From Dugong dugon (lineage: Eukaryota; Chordata; Mammalia; Sirenia; Dugongidae), in NCBI GenBank assembly GCA_030035585.1, contig CM057464.1:73206919-73270918 (forward strand): a stretch of DNA of 64,000 bases, read 5' to 3'. Made by a program: the position numbers and the translations under genes. Shown piece after piece: positions 1-10,457 of this stretch. Within the stretch, counting starts at the first letter, position 1. The number at the start of each line of letters is the position of its first letter. Below the pieces are notes generated by a model, which did not search any database, was not told where the DNA came from, and worked only from the letters and a program-made list of their open reading frames with translations.

Positions 1-3000
1 CTATTGTGAACACTGATGAAATGAACATCGGTGTGCGTTTGTCTGTTCATGTGACAGCTCTTATTTCCATAAGATATATTCCTAGGAGTGGGATTGCTGG
101 ATCATGTAGTATTTCTATTTCTAGCTTTTTAAGGAAGCACCATATCGTTTTCCAAAATGGTTGTATCATTTTGCACTCCCACCAACAGCGCATAAGAGTT
201 CCAGTCTCCCCAAAGCCTCTCCAACATTTGTTATTTTCTGTTTTTTTTATTTGTGGCAGTAATGTCAGGATGAGATGGTATCTCATTGTGTTTTTGATTT
301 GCACTTCTCTAATGACTAGTGATCATGAGCATTTCCTTATGTGTCTGTTAGCAGCTTGAATGTCTTCTTTGGTGAAGTGCCTTTTCATTTCTTTTGCCCA
401 TTTTTTAATAGGATTATTTGTCTTTTTGTTGTAGAGATGTTGGATTTTCCTGTAGATTTTAGAGATTAGACCTTTGTCGAATTTGTCATAGCCAAAAATT
501 TTTTCTCAGTCTGTAGGTTCTCTTTTTACTCTTTTTGACGAAGTGTTTTGATGAGCATAAGTGTTTAATTTTTAGAAGATCCAAATTATCTAGCTTATCT
601 TCTGGAGTATATGTGTTGTTAGTTATGGTTTGTATCTTGTTAATGCTGTGTATTATGTCCTTTACCTTTGATCCTATTTTTCTTCTATACTCTATAGTTT
701 TTGGTTTTATATATAAGTCTTTGATCCATTTTGAATTAGTTTTTGTGTGTGGTGTGAGGTATGGGTCCTGTTTCATTTTTTTTTTGCAGATGGACATCCA
801 GTTTTGCCACCACCATTTGTTAAAAAGGTTGTCTGTCTTTTCCCCATTTGATAGGCTTTGGGCCCTTGTTGAAGATCAGGTGACCATAGGTAGATGGATT
901 TACATCTGCATTCTCATTTCTGTTCCATTGGTCAATATATCTGTCCTTGTACCAGTACCAGACTGTTTTGACTACTGTAGCTGTATACTAGGTTCTGAGG
1001 TCAGGTAGTGTGGCTCCTCCTACTTTGTTCTTCTTCTTCAGTAGTGCTTTTCTTATCCAGGGCCTCTTCTCTTTCCATATAAAGTTAATGATTAGTTTTT
1101 CCATCACTTTAAAGAATGCTGTTGGTATTTGGATCGGGATTACATTGTATTTGTAGATTGCTTTGGGTAGAATAGACATTTTCACAATATTGAGTCTACC
1201 TATCCATGAGCATGGTATGTTTTTCCATTTTGTAGTTCTCTTTTGGTTTCTTGCAGTAGTAGTTTGTAGTTTTTTTTGGATAGGTCTTTTATATCCCTGG
1301 TTAGATTTATTCCTAAGTTGTTTTTTTTCTTTTTTAGGGGCTGTTATAAATGGTATTGTTTTCCTAATTTCCTTTTAATTGTTCTCTTTATTGGTGTATA
1401 GGAATCCAACTGATTTTTATATGTTTATCTTATATCCTACTACTTTGCTGAATCTTTCTATCAGTTCCAGTAGTTTTCTCATTGAGTCTTTTGAGTTTTC
1501 TATGTGTAGTATCATATCATCCACAAATAGGGACAGTTTAACTTCTTCCTTACCAGATAGGATGCACTTTATTTCTTTTTCTTACCTTATTGCTCTAGCT
1601 AGGACTTCCAGCACAATGTTAAATAGGAATGGTAATAAAGGGCATCCTTGTCTTGTTCCTGTTCTCAAGGGGAATGTTTTCAGCCTCTCTCCATTAAGAT
1701 TGATGTTGGCTGTTGGTTTTGTATAGATGCCCTTTATTATGTAGAGGGATTTCCTTCTATGCCTATATTATTGAGAGTTTTTATCAGGAATGGGTGTTGG
1801 ACTTTGTCGAATGCCTTTTCTGTGTTGATTTGAGATGATCATGTGATTCTTTTATTTGTGTGGTGGATTATGTTGATTGATTTTCTAATGTTGAACCATC
1901 CTTGCATACCTGGTATGAATCCCACTTGGTCGTGGTAATTATTTTTTGATATGATGCTGAATTCTATTGCCTAGAATTTTGTTGAGAATTTTTGCACTTA
2001 TATTCATGAGAGATATTGATCTACAATTTTCTTTTTTTGTAGTGTCTTTGCCTGGTTTTGGTATCAAGGTTATGCTGGCTTCATAGAATGAATTCAGAAG
2101 TATCCCTTCCCTTTCTATGTTCTGAAATAGTTTGAGTAGTAATGGTGTAAGTTCCTCCCTGAATGTTTGGTAGAATTCTCTAGTGAAGCCATCTGGGCCA
2201 GGGCTTTTTTTTGGGTGAGAGGTTTTTTCTTTTTTTTTAAATTACCTTTTCAGTCACTTCTCTTGTTATGGGTCTGTTCAGATTTTCAACATCACTTTGT
2301 TGTAGTTTGGGTAGGCCGTGTGTTTTTAGAAATTTATCCATTTCCTCTAGGTTTTCAAATTTGTTGGAGTAGAGTTTTTCATACTAGTCTGTTATGATTC
2401 TTTTTATTTCAGTTGGTCTGTTTAATGTCCCCCATTTCATTTATTATTTGGATTATTTTTGTCCTCTCCTGTTATTCTTTTTTCAATTTGGCCAGTGGTT
2501 TGTTGATTTTGTTGATTCTTTCAAAGAACCAACTTTTGGTTTTGTTGATTCTTTCTATTGTTTTTCTATTCTCTATTTAATTTATTTCTGCTCTGATCTT
2601 TATTATTTCCTTTCTTTTGGTAGCTATGGGCTTCTTTTACTGTTCTCTTCCTATTTGTTTGAGTTGTATAGCTAATGTTTTGATTTTGTCCCTTTCCTCT
2701 TTTATGATGTGTATGACTATTGCTATAAATTGGCCTCTGAGTGCTGCATTTGCAGTCTCCCAAAGGATTTGGTATGATGTGTTTTCATTCTCGTTTGATT
2801 CTAGGAATTTTTTATTCCATCTTTCATTTCTTCTATTACCCAGTGGTTTTTAAGCAGGGTGTTATTCGGTTTCCATGTATTTGATTTTTTTCCCTTGCTC
2901 TTCCTGTTGTTAACTTCTACTTTGATGGCATTGTGTTCAGAGAAGATACTTTGTATTATCTCAGTGTTTTGGATTTTGTTGAAGGTTGTTCTTTGGCCTA

Positions 3001-3623
3001 AGATATGGTCTGTTCTGGAGAACATTCCACATGCGTTGGAAATGAATGTGTACTTTGCTGCTATTGGGGGGAGTGTTCTATATATGTCTATGAATTCAAA
3101 TTGGCTGATATTGGCCTTTATATCTTCTGTATCTTTGTTGAGTTTCTTCCCAGATGTTCTGTCCTTTACTGAGAGTGGTGTGTTGAAGTCTCGTACTGTT
3201 ATTATAGAACTGTCAATTTCTCTTTTCAGTGCTTTTAGAGTTTGTTTTATGAATTTTGGAGACCTGTAATTGGGTGCATAGATATTTATTATCATTATGT
3301 CTTTGATGGATTGTCCCTTTAGTCAATATGTAATGCCCTTCTTTGTCTTTTATGGTAGATTTTATTTGAAAGTCTGTTATATCTGAGATTAGTATTGTCG
3401 CGCCATCTTTTTTTTTGGTAGCTGTTTGATTGATATATTTTTTTCCATCCTTTGATTTTTTAAGTAAATTTATGTCTTTATTTCTAAGATGTGTCTCTTG
3501 TAGACAGCATATTGATGGGTCCTGTTTTTTAATCCAGTCTGTCACTCTCTGTCTCTTTATGGATACATTTAGGCAATTTATGTTCAGTGTAATTATTGAT
3601 AGGTGTGAGTTTATTGCTGTCAT
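1..3623 (-). pseudogene. LINE-1 ORF2p (endonuclease-reverse transcriptase), decayed, partial
   Basis: L1 ORF2p supplies the AP-type endonuclease and reverse transcriptase for target-primed reverse transcription. The start ATG survives at 3623. The first 136 residues are open to a stop at 3213-3215 and carry the endonuclease N-terminus, including an LNINCLN asparagine motif and a CLQETHL glutamate motif. A second open piece at 2801-3295 carries the rest of the endonuclease in another frame. Further down the protein only short pieces of the RT and cysteine-rich C-terminus remain open (988-1185, 486-797, 47-304), so many indels and stops are present. The RT catalytic motif at about 1516-1527 reads F-V-D-D instead of the usual F-A-D-D. 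Not functional. The last roughly 65 codons lie beyond the left edge. Confidence 0.9.
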
Positions 3624-3768
3624 TTTTAGTGCTTTTCTTTTGTGGTCCTGATATTTTCTTTGTTCCTCTTACTCTCCTGTGTTGAATTCCTCTTGTTTGT
3701 GGATTTTTTTTATTGTTGTTTCTTTCATTTTTGTAGATTTTATGTTTTATTTTACTGAGATTTTATGT
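1..3768 (-). mobile_element. L1-C, ORF2 part of outer LINE-1 (continues left of window)
   Basis: Read on the minus strand, this is continuous L1 from the ORF2 start (3623) towards its C-terminus at the left edge. It aligns by eye base for base with the ORF2 of the L1 at 47564-56457. Its 3' UTR and poly(A) lie outside the window. The same element resumes at 8177 after an L1 insertion, because the text ending here and the text starting at 8177 join into one L1 inter-ORF spacer. Confidence 0.93.
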
Positions 3769-3777
3769 TTTTCTTTT

Positions 3778-5068
3778 TTAATTTTTTTTATTGTACTTTA
3801 GATGAAGGTTTACAAAACAAATAGTTTCTCATTAAACAGTCAGTACACATATCGTTTTATGACATTGGTTAACAACCCCACGACATGTCAACACTCTCCC
3901 TTCTCAACCTTGGAGGACTTTTTTTTGGTGAAAATATAAATAGCCAAAGTTACACCATTTCAAAAGTTTCTACATGTACAATTTAGTGACATCGCTTACT
4001 TTCTTCCAGTTGTGCTGCTATTGTCACTATCCTTTTCCAAGTTATTCCATCACCATTATCTTCAACTCACTGCATCTGAGGCTTCCCATCAAACCTTTTG
4101 AGTTGCTGTTGTCAATTTGATCTCACATAGATAGTTCTTTTTTTTTTTTTTGTACCTTAGATGAAGGTTTACAGAACATATAGTTTCTCATTAAACAGTT
4201 AGTACACATATTACCCTATGACAATGGTTAACAAACCCATGACATGTCAACACTGTCCCATCTCAACCTTGGATTCCCTATCACCAGCTTTCCTGTTCCC
4301 TATTGCCTTCTACTCCTTGTTCCTGGACTGCTGTGCCTCATTAGTCCTGTTTTGTTTTATGAGGCTGTCCAATCCCTGGCTGAACGGTGAACCTCAGGAG
4401 TGACTTCACCACTGAGCTAAAAGGGTGTCCGGGGGCCATACTCTCAGGGTTTCTCCAGTCTGTCAGGCCAGTAAATCTGGGTTTTTTTTTTTTTTGTGAG
4501 TTAGGATTTTGTTCTACTTCCTTTCCCAGCTCTGTCCAGGACCCTTTATTGTGATCCCGGTGAGAGCAGTCAGTGGTGGTAGCCAGGCACCATCTAGCTG
4601 TACTGTACTCAGTCTGGTGAAGGCTGTGGTAGCTGTGGTCTTTTAGTCCTTTCGACTAATCTTTTCCTTGTATCTTGTTCTCTTCATTCTCCCTTGCTCA
4701 CAGAGGGGTGAGACCAGTGGAGTATCTTAGATGGCTGCTCACAGGCTTTTAAGACCCTGGATGCTACTCACCAAGGTAGAATGTAGAGCACTGTCTTTAT
4801 AAACTGTGTTACGCCAGTTGTGCTAGATGTTCCCTGAGACCATGGTCCCCACAGCCCTCTGCCCAGCAGTTCAATCCTTCAGGGAGTTTGGAAGTGTTGA
4901 TGGAGCTTCCATGACCTTTCCTTGTACAAGTTGTGCGAGCTTCCCCAGTATTGTGTACTGTCTTACACTTCACCAAAGTTACCACTTATCTTTTGTCTAA
5001 TTAGTTCCCCCCATCCCTTGTAACCAACAAAGATTGTTTCTTCTTGTGTGTAAACTTTTACATGAGTT
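3778..5068 (-). other. L1-B 3' UTR with duplicated terminal block
   Basis: Two copies of the L1 terminal block (each starting near 'ttgtac(t/c)ttagatgaagg') lie at about 3787-3912 and 4150-4275. Between them is a T-tract and a different block (about 3913-4133) that resembles the 3' terminus of older L1M elements. The same order occurs at 47564 and 61755. No coding sequence. Confidence 0.7.
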
Positions 5069-5324
5069 TTTATAGCTGAGGTTTCATACAGTATCTGCCC
5101 TTTTGTGATTGACTTATTTCACTCAGCATAATGTCCTCCAGTTTCATCCATGTTATGAGATGCTTCACAGTTTCATCATTGTTCTTTATCTTTGCATAAT
5201 ACTCCATTGTGTGTGTGTACCATAGTTTGTTTATCCATTCATCTGTCGATGGACATCTAGGTTGTTTCCATGTTTTTGCTATTGTAAACAGTGCTGCAGT
5301 GAATATGGGTGTGTTTATGTTTAT
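5069..5324 (-). pseudogene. LINE-1 ORF2p C-terminal remnant of L1-B
   Basis: On the minus strand this encodes only about the last 85 codons of ORF2p and matches 48742-48999 of L1-2. The N-terminal side ends at the deletion junction, so endonuclease, RT and most of the C-terminal domain are absent. This copy cannot have supplied ORF2p in its present form. Confidence 0.8.
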
Positions 5325-5659
5325 TCATTTCTTCTGTTTTTTTAGGTTTTGTTTTTTCTGAGACTTTATGTTTTTCTTCTTTATTTTGATGAGTAGCTTT
5401 ATTAACTTTCTTTGTGGTTACCTTGAAATTTGCCCTTATCTTCCTAGATTTGAACCAGTCTATTGTTACTTGGGATTGCCTTGCCTTCCATTAGAAGGTG
5501 CTATACCTACATTGTTAATTCCCCCTTTTATTGTTCTGATGCTGTCATTTACAGATTAACCTCTCTGATTCCCTGTTGTAATTCTTTCAGTTTTGCATAG
5601 CCCTTAAGAGTTCATTTCCTGGGTTGGTATCTGGCTAGTACAATCCTGTGTCCTATAGT

Positions 5660-6669
5660 CAGCCTGTGGTCTGATGTTGTTTGTTCTCAGATTGAAGGAC
5701 TTCCTTTAATAAGTCTTGTAAGTTTGGTTTGGTTTTTACATAGTCCCTTAATTTCTGTTTATCTTGAAATGACCTAATTTCACCATCATGTTTGAACAAG
5801 AGTTTTGCAGGATATATTATTCTTGGCTGGCAATTTTTTTCTTTCTAGGTTTTATATATGTCATTCCATTGCCTTCTTGCCTGCATGGTTTCTGCCGAAT
5901 AATCCAAGCTTAGTCTTATTATTTCTCCTCTGTATGTGACTTTTTGTTTTTCTCGAGCTGCTCTCAGGATTCTTTGTCTTTGGTTTTGGTGAGTGTGATT
6001 ATGATATGCCTTGGTGATTTTCTTTTGGGGTCTATCCTATACGGAGTTCGTTAAGCTTCTTGGATGGTCAGCTTTTCATCTTTCATGATATTGGGGAAGT
6101 TTTCTGTCAGCAGTTCTTCAATGATCCTCTCTGTGTTTTCTGTTTTCTCTTCCCTCTCTGGAACTCTGATTACTCGCAGATTTTTGCTTTTGATTGTATC
6201 CCACATAAATCTCAGGGTTTATTCATTTTTCTTCATTCTTTTTTCTGATTTTTCCTTAAACAAAGTTGTATCCAAGTGTTTGTCTTCAACTCCACTGATC
6301 CTGTCTTCCATCATTTCAAACCTGCTCCTCAGCCCTTCTATGACACTGTCAATTTCTGAAATCTTGTTGTTTATCTTTTGGATTTCTAATTGTTGTTTTT
6401 GTGTGATATGTAGTTGTGAATTTATTTTAGCATTTTGTTCCTGTATTATTTTCTTGAATTCTTCCAATTTTTTGTCTTTATTTTTCATGAATTCGTCTGC
6501 TTTTCCATGTAATTTGTCTATTTTTTCCTCATTTTTGTCTGCTTTTTGCTTCAACTCTTGGATAATTATGAATATTAGGGTTTTTAATTCCCTATCAGTT
6601 AGGTCTAGTGCCTTCTCTTCTACTGGAACATCATCTGGTGTTTATTTTGCACACCTACTGGAGCCATCC
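5660..6669 (-). pseudogene. LINE-1 ORF1p (RNA-binding chaperone), decayed copy in L1-B
   Basis: ORF1p is the trimeric RNA-binding protein of the L1 RNP. An ATG at 6669 aligns with the ORF1 start of L1-2 at 53955. A base missing about eight codons in (near 6646) shifts the frame at once. The longest clean piece (6219-6554, 111 codons) is the lysine- and glutamate-rich coiled coil with heptad-like leucine and isoleucine spacing. The RRM and C-terminal domain are recognisable at about 5700-6200 only by alignment. Non-functional. Confidence 0.82.
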
Positions 6670-8176
6670 TGTCCTGTTTTTGTAAATGTTTTCATATGGT
6701 CTGCTGTCTTTGCGGCATTCAGTGGTTATTTTCCTCGTTTATTGATTGTAGATTTATTTGTTTTGTCCTGCATTTTTGTTTTATTTCTTTATCTCTGAGC
6801 AGGCGGGCTGTGCATTCTTTGTTGTTTGATCCTGTGTGGGCACAATACTTTTCACCTCGTACTTCAATGGGCAGGGTCAGTCACTCAGGTATGGTACAGT
6901 AGAGCAGGTCCAGCTGAAGGGGAGTTGCTGGGATGGGTTGTTTGTGGCACATACCAGGGCTGACAGTGCGGACCAGGAATCAGTGCAGGGCAGGTTCCAA
7001 TAGGCCGTGCCTGTGCTGTTTGGGAGTGTGATGTTCAGTGCACGGTGCAGGTAGGCAGGAAGAAGGGGGTCAAATGTGATGTGTGGAGCAAAGATGGGTG
7101 TGGGAAAGATGAGAGAGAGGAGAGAGGAACAGGAGCCAAAAACATACACACAAACAAAAAAGAGTGCTAAGGGAGCTTGCTATTGGGGTGGAGAGATGAG
7201 AGACTGAGAAATGAGGAAAAATAAAAATGAAAAAAAAAGAAAAAGGGTGAAAGAAAAAAATGAGCCCTAACTGGAAATGAATAAAGAGAAAAAAAGAGTA
7301 AGAGAGAGAAGGAAACAAAACAAAAAACACAAAAAAAGAAAAAAGGAATGCCCGCAGGGAAGTCCCTGTGCATCTGTGCAAAGTAAAGGAGTAGCTTCCA
7401 AGCTTCGTGGTACTACCTGGCTAGAAGGGGCTCCCAAGCCGAGAAAAGAAAAAGAAAACAAACAAACAAATCAAAACAGAACAAATAAGAGTAAACAAAC
7501 AAACGAACAAAAAAGCCCTGGGGGTCCTACCAGCATGGCGGCATGGGCCGGGATGAAGTTTCACAGTCAAGCGGTGTTTCACAGCCTTTCAGGAAGAAGC
7601 AAAGATGGCGCACGGAGCCAGGTATTTGAAAGAAAGGAGGAGGAAGTGATGACAGGTAGGGAAGAAATCTAAAGAAGTGGAAAAAAGCAACACCAGCAGC
7701 CAACAAAGGGCACTCAGGGAGCCAGCCAGTGTGGGCAGGTGGTGTCCAAGCAACACCAGGGTGCTTGCTGGCCAAGAGACTGTGGCTGCAGGAAGCAGAG
7801 GAGGCCAAGTGGGGGTGAAGAAGGGTGGTGGGTGGGAAAGCCTATATCGCTGGGTATCGGTTGTTCTGTCTCCTTCTGGAAGTTCCGTGAAGCTGCTTTC
7901 TCATACTGCCTGTTCACTGGTCTCTGATAGGAGTCCAAGATGGCAGAACCGTGCTGCGTTAGCTGATAGGGGACCTCTGCATGGACCTCTCCTTGCTCTC
8001 TGTTCTCGGTCAGTTTCTTATTCTATTTGGTGCTTGGCTGAGTTCTTTATCTCTTCATTTGGATGCATAGGGTTTCATAACTGATGTGTGACTCTATTTG
8101 ACTTAGTTTTTCTGATCTTTGCTGTGGAGGGACAATGTGGTGCTTCTGACTATAGCACCATGTTGCCTGGAAGTCC
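6670..8176 (-). promoter_or_regulatory. L1-B 5' UTR and internal promoter region
   Basis: This is a purine-rich leader of about 1.5 kb ending at the L1 5' terminus (8176). It contains one copy of the block with 'aagcaaagatggcgcac' (near 7598) that is present four times in L1-2. A second AAGATGGC motif near 7937 and the terminal region (8100-8176) are also shared with the other L1s. AAGATGGC resembles the YY1 core known from primate L1 promoters; its use here is inference. A-rich stretches at 7430-7520 and 7200-7360 are low complexity. Confidence 0.65.
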
Positions 8177-8850
8177 TTTTCTTCTTTATTTTAATGAGTA
8201 GATTTATTAACATTCTTTGTGCTTACACTGAAATTTACCCTTATCTTCCTATGTTAGAACCAGTCTTTCATTACTTGGTATCGCCTTGACTTCCTCTCTG
8301 TTTGAAAGTTCTGTATCTACACCGTTTATTCCTTCTTTTATTGTTCTGACATTGTTGTCCTTTACAGATTAACCTCTCTGGTTCCCTGTTGTAAATCTTT
8401 TAGCTTTGTTTTATCCCTGAGAATTTATTACCTAGGTTGGTATCTGGCTGGTGTGATCTTGCATCCTAGACTCAGGCTGTCATCTGATATTGTTTGTTCT
8501 CAAACCAAAGGACTCCCTTTAATAGTTCTTGTAATTTTGGTTTGATTTGGTTCTTACATATTCCTTTAATTTCTGTTTATCTGAAAGTATCCTAATTTTA
8601 CCATCATATTTGAGTGAGAGTTTTGCAGGATATATTATTCTTGGTTTGCAATTTTTTTCTTTCAGGGTTTTATATATATCATCACATTGCCTTCTTGCCT
8701 GCATGGTTTCTGCCAGATAATCAGAGCTTAGTCTTATTGTTTCACCTCTGTTTGTAACTTTACTTTTTTCTCATGCTACTCTCAGGATACTTCCTTTGTC
8801 TTTGGTTTTAGCGAGTGTGATAATGGTATGCATTGGTGATTTTCTTTTGG
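8177..8850 (-). pseudogene. L1-C inter-ORF spacer and ORF1p C-terminal remnant
   Basis: L1-C resumes here. About 8177-8460 is the spacer between ORF1 and ORF2. About 8461-8850 is the ORF1p C-terminal domain plus part of the RRM; an open piece at 8519-8704 carries the C-terminal-domain pattern with 'ARRQCDDIYKTLKEKN' and 'PRIIYPAKLS'. At about 8851 the L1 alignment stops inside ORF1 and LTR-like sequence begins, so the coiled coil and ORF1 start are missing. Confidence 0.82.
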
Positions 8851-9125
8851 GGCTCTGCTCCTGGCACTGCTTTCTTGGTGGTGTGAAGTCCCCTGTCTCT
8901 CTGCTTACTTCTCTCTTTTATATCTCAAGAGATTGCCTCAAGATACAATCCAGTCTTGTAGACTGAGTCCTGTTTCAGTAACACAACTACCACCCACCAT
9001 CCTCCCTCATTAACATCACAGAAACAGGATTTACAACATATAGGAAAATCACACAATATCGGGAATCATGGCCCAGCCAAATTGATACACACATTTTTGG
9101 GGGAATGTAATTTAAGCCATGATGG
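8851..9125 (-). mobile_element. ERVL-type LTR fragment inside L1-C
   Basis: Read on the minus strand it contains 'caatttggctgggccatgat', a phrase shared with the LTRs of the provirus at 33533 and 39704 ('tcaacttggctgggccatga'), and a TATA-like 'gatataaaagagag' near 8925. It sits exactly where L1-C ORF1 is lost. Only about 275 bp is present, with no LTR end on the ORF1 side, so this is a partial LTR of a different subfamily from the 33.5-kb provirus. Family assignment is from memory. Confidence 0.55.
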
Positions 9126-10353
9126 ATGGGTAAGGAAGGAAGGTAGAGAGAAACAAGAAACCGAAGAAAGAAAAGAAGAGAAAGAAGATATCCCAAGGGA
9201 GCCCACTGGCATGGTGATGCAGACCAGGGAAGGGGCTTCCTAGCTGAGAGGCACTTCACAGCCCATTTAGAAGAAGCAGAGATGATACACAGTGCCAGTG
9301 TTCAGGAGAAAAGAAAGGAAGGGTGGTAGAGAGAGACAAGAAACCAAGGGGGGAAAAAAGCCCCAAGGGAGCCCACTGGCTTGGCAGCTTGAAGTGGGGA
9401 AGTGGCTCCCCTGCCAAGCAATGCTGCACAGCCGGTATAGAAGGAGCATAGATGGCACAAGGCTCCAGGTGTCTGGGAGAATGGAAAGGAAGGGAGGTAG
9501 AGAGAGACAGGTAACTGAGAAAATAAAAAAAACCTGAGGGAGCCCTCTGGCTTGGCAGTGCAGACTGGGTAAGTGGCTCCCCAGCCAAGCAGTGCTGCAC
9601 AGCCCGTCTAGAAGGAACAGTGATGGTACCCAGTGCCAAGTGTTCAGGGGAAAAGAAAGGAAGGAAGGTAGAGACAAGAAACTGAGAAACAAATAAAAAC
9701 AAAAAAGAAAAAATACCATCAGGGAGTCCACGGGCATGGCTGCCCGAACTGAGGAAGTGGCTACCCAGCCAAGTGGTGCTGCACAGCCTGTCAAGGAGTG
9801 GAGGTGGCACATGGAGCCAGGTGTTTGAGAGTAAGGAAAGGAAGGAGGTGAAAGAGAAGGAAAAAAACAAAAGAAACCAAAAAAAGCAACAACAGCAACC
9901 AAGAAATTGTCACTGAAGGAGTCGACTGGTGTAGGCAGGGCAAATCCAAGTGGCAAGGAGTCGGCGTCTCCTGGCCAAGTGACTGCAGTCTGCTGGAAAG
10001 TGACAGAGGCTGAGCAGGGAAAAGAAAGGTGGGAAAGCGTGTATTGCCGGTTACCAGGTGCTCTCTCTCCTGCTGGGAGCTCCATGAGGCTGCCTTCATG
10101 TACTCCCTGTCCGCCATTCTTGGTGGCTGAGGGGTCCAAGATGGTGAATCCATGCCGCATTAGGGACCTCCACTCTGTAGCTCTCCTTGCTGTCTGTTCT
10201 CTGTCAGTTTCTTATTCCATTTGTTGCTTTGTTGAGTTCATTATCCCTTCAGTTGACACTTAGGGTTCCAGGATTGATGTTTGTCTCTGTTTTTCAGGTC
10301 TTTGCTGTGGAGGATGGCGTGGTGCTTCTGTCTATAGCACCATGTTGCTGACA
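9126..10353 (-). promoter_or_regulatory. L1-C 5' UTR with monomer array
   Basis: A leader ending at the L1 5' terminus near 10353. The inner half is a tandem array (separate entry). The outer 350 bp matches the terminal regions of L1-B and L1-2, including an AAGATGG motif near 10138 and the conserved 'ttgctgtggagg' segment near 10302. This would be the internal promoter of the element, on the strand reading left. Confidence 0.7.
9132..9900. repeat. Tandem 5'-UTR monomers, about 171-180 bp, about 4.5 copies
   Basis: The anchor 'gaaaggaagg' followed by 'ggtagagagaga' or a close variant recurs at about 9132, 9313, 9483, 9655 and 9835, giving periods of about 181, 170, 172 and 180 bp. Each unit also repeats a 'gggagcccactggc'-like segment and a 'gccaagca(a/g)tgctgcacagcc'-like segment. 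The units differ from one another, so the array is not recent. L1-2 has one related copy at about 54540-54710. Confidence 0.85.
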
Positions 10354-10457
10354 CTACTTGATAAAGTCTTTTGGTGTGCAAAAGTTTTTATTTTTGATGA
10401 GATCCCGTTGATCTGTTTTGCCTTTTGTTGCTTGTGCTTTCAGTGTCATTATCTAAC
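10354..10457 (-). mobile_element. Old L1M ORF2 fragment, inverted 5' part
   Basis: Minus-strand ORF2-like sequence ('ttttggtgtgcaaaagtttt' region) typical of old mammalian L1M. It is followed directly by plus-strand L1M from the neighbouring part of ORF2, the arrangement expected from twin priming. Confidence 0.6.

Larger units (their letters stand above)
3769..8176 (-). mobile_element. L1-B, nested LINE-1 with large internal ORF2 deletion
   Basis: A minus-strand L1 inserted into the inter-ORF spacer of L1-C. Its 3' end (T-tract, then 3' UTR) starts at about 3778 and its 5' end, the usual promoter start, is at 8176. A stretch of about 17 bp flanks it on both sides (3769-3785 and 8177-8193, T-rich, a few mismatches) and fits a target-site duplication. 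Inside, the ORF2 C-terminal tail jumps straight to the inter-ORF spacer at 5324-5327, with about 3.6 kb missing relative to the full-length L1 at 47564. Both ends are preserved, so this is an internal deletion and not a 5' truncation. Confidence 0.85.

Noticed and set aside
535-1008. 157-codon plus-strand frame
   Set aside because: It is the antisense of L1 ORF2; its hydrophobic translation is the mirror of the charged ORF2p sequence.
5310-5340. ORF2 loss in L1-B by splicing of the L1 RNA
   Set aside because: No GT at the start and no AG at the end of the missing segment, within the range allowed by the microhomology.
3721-5378. L1-B 3' part as a separate insertion with a 55-bp target duplication
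   Set aside because: The spacer text does occur on both sides, but 8177 onward is a better continuation of L1-C. One nested L1 with an internal deletion explains all pieces with a normal-length duplication.
6064-6798. 244-codon plus-strand frame, serine- and phenylalanine-rich
   Set aside because: Antisense of the L1-B ORF1 coiled coil. Lysine-, glutamate- and glutamine-rich repeats give serine- and phenylalanine-rich antisense translations.
7677-8084. 135-codon plus-strand frame as a host gene
   Set aside because: It lies fully inside the L1-B 5' UTR and related frames occur in the other L1 leaders.
9132-9900. CRISPR array or satellite
   Set aside because: The genome is mammalian, the units are 170-180 bp without conserved-repeat/variable-spacer structure, and they sit within an L1 5' UTR.
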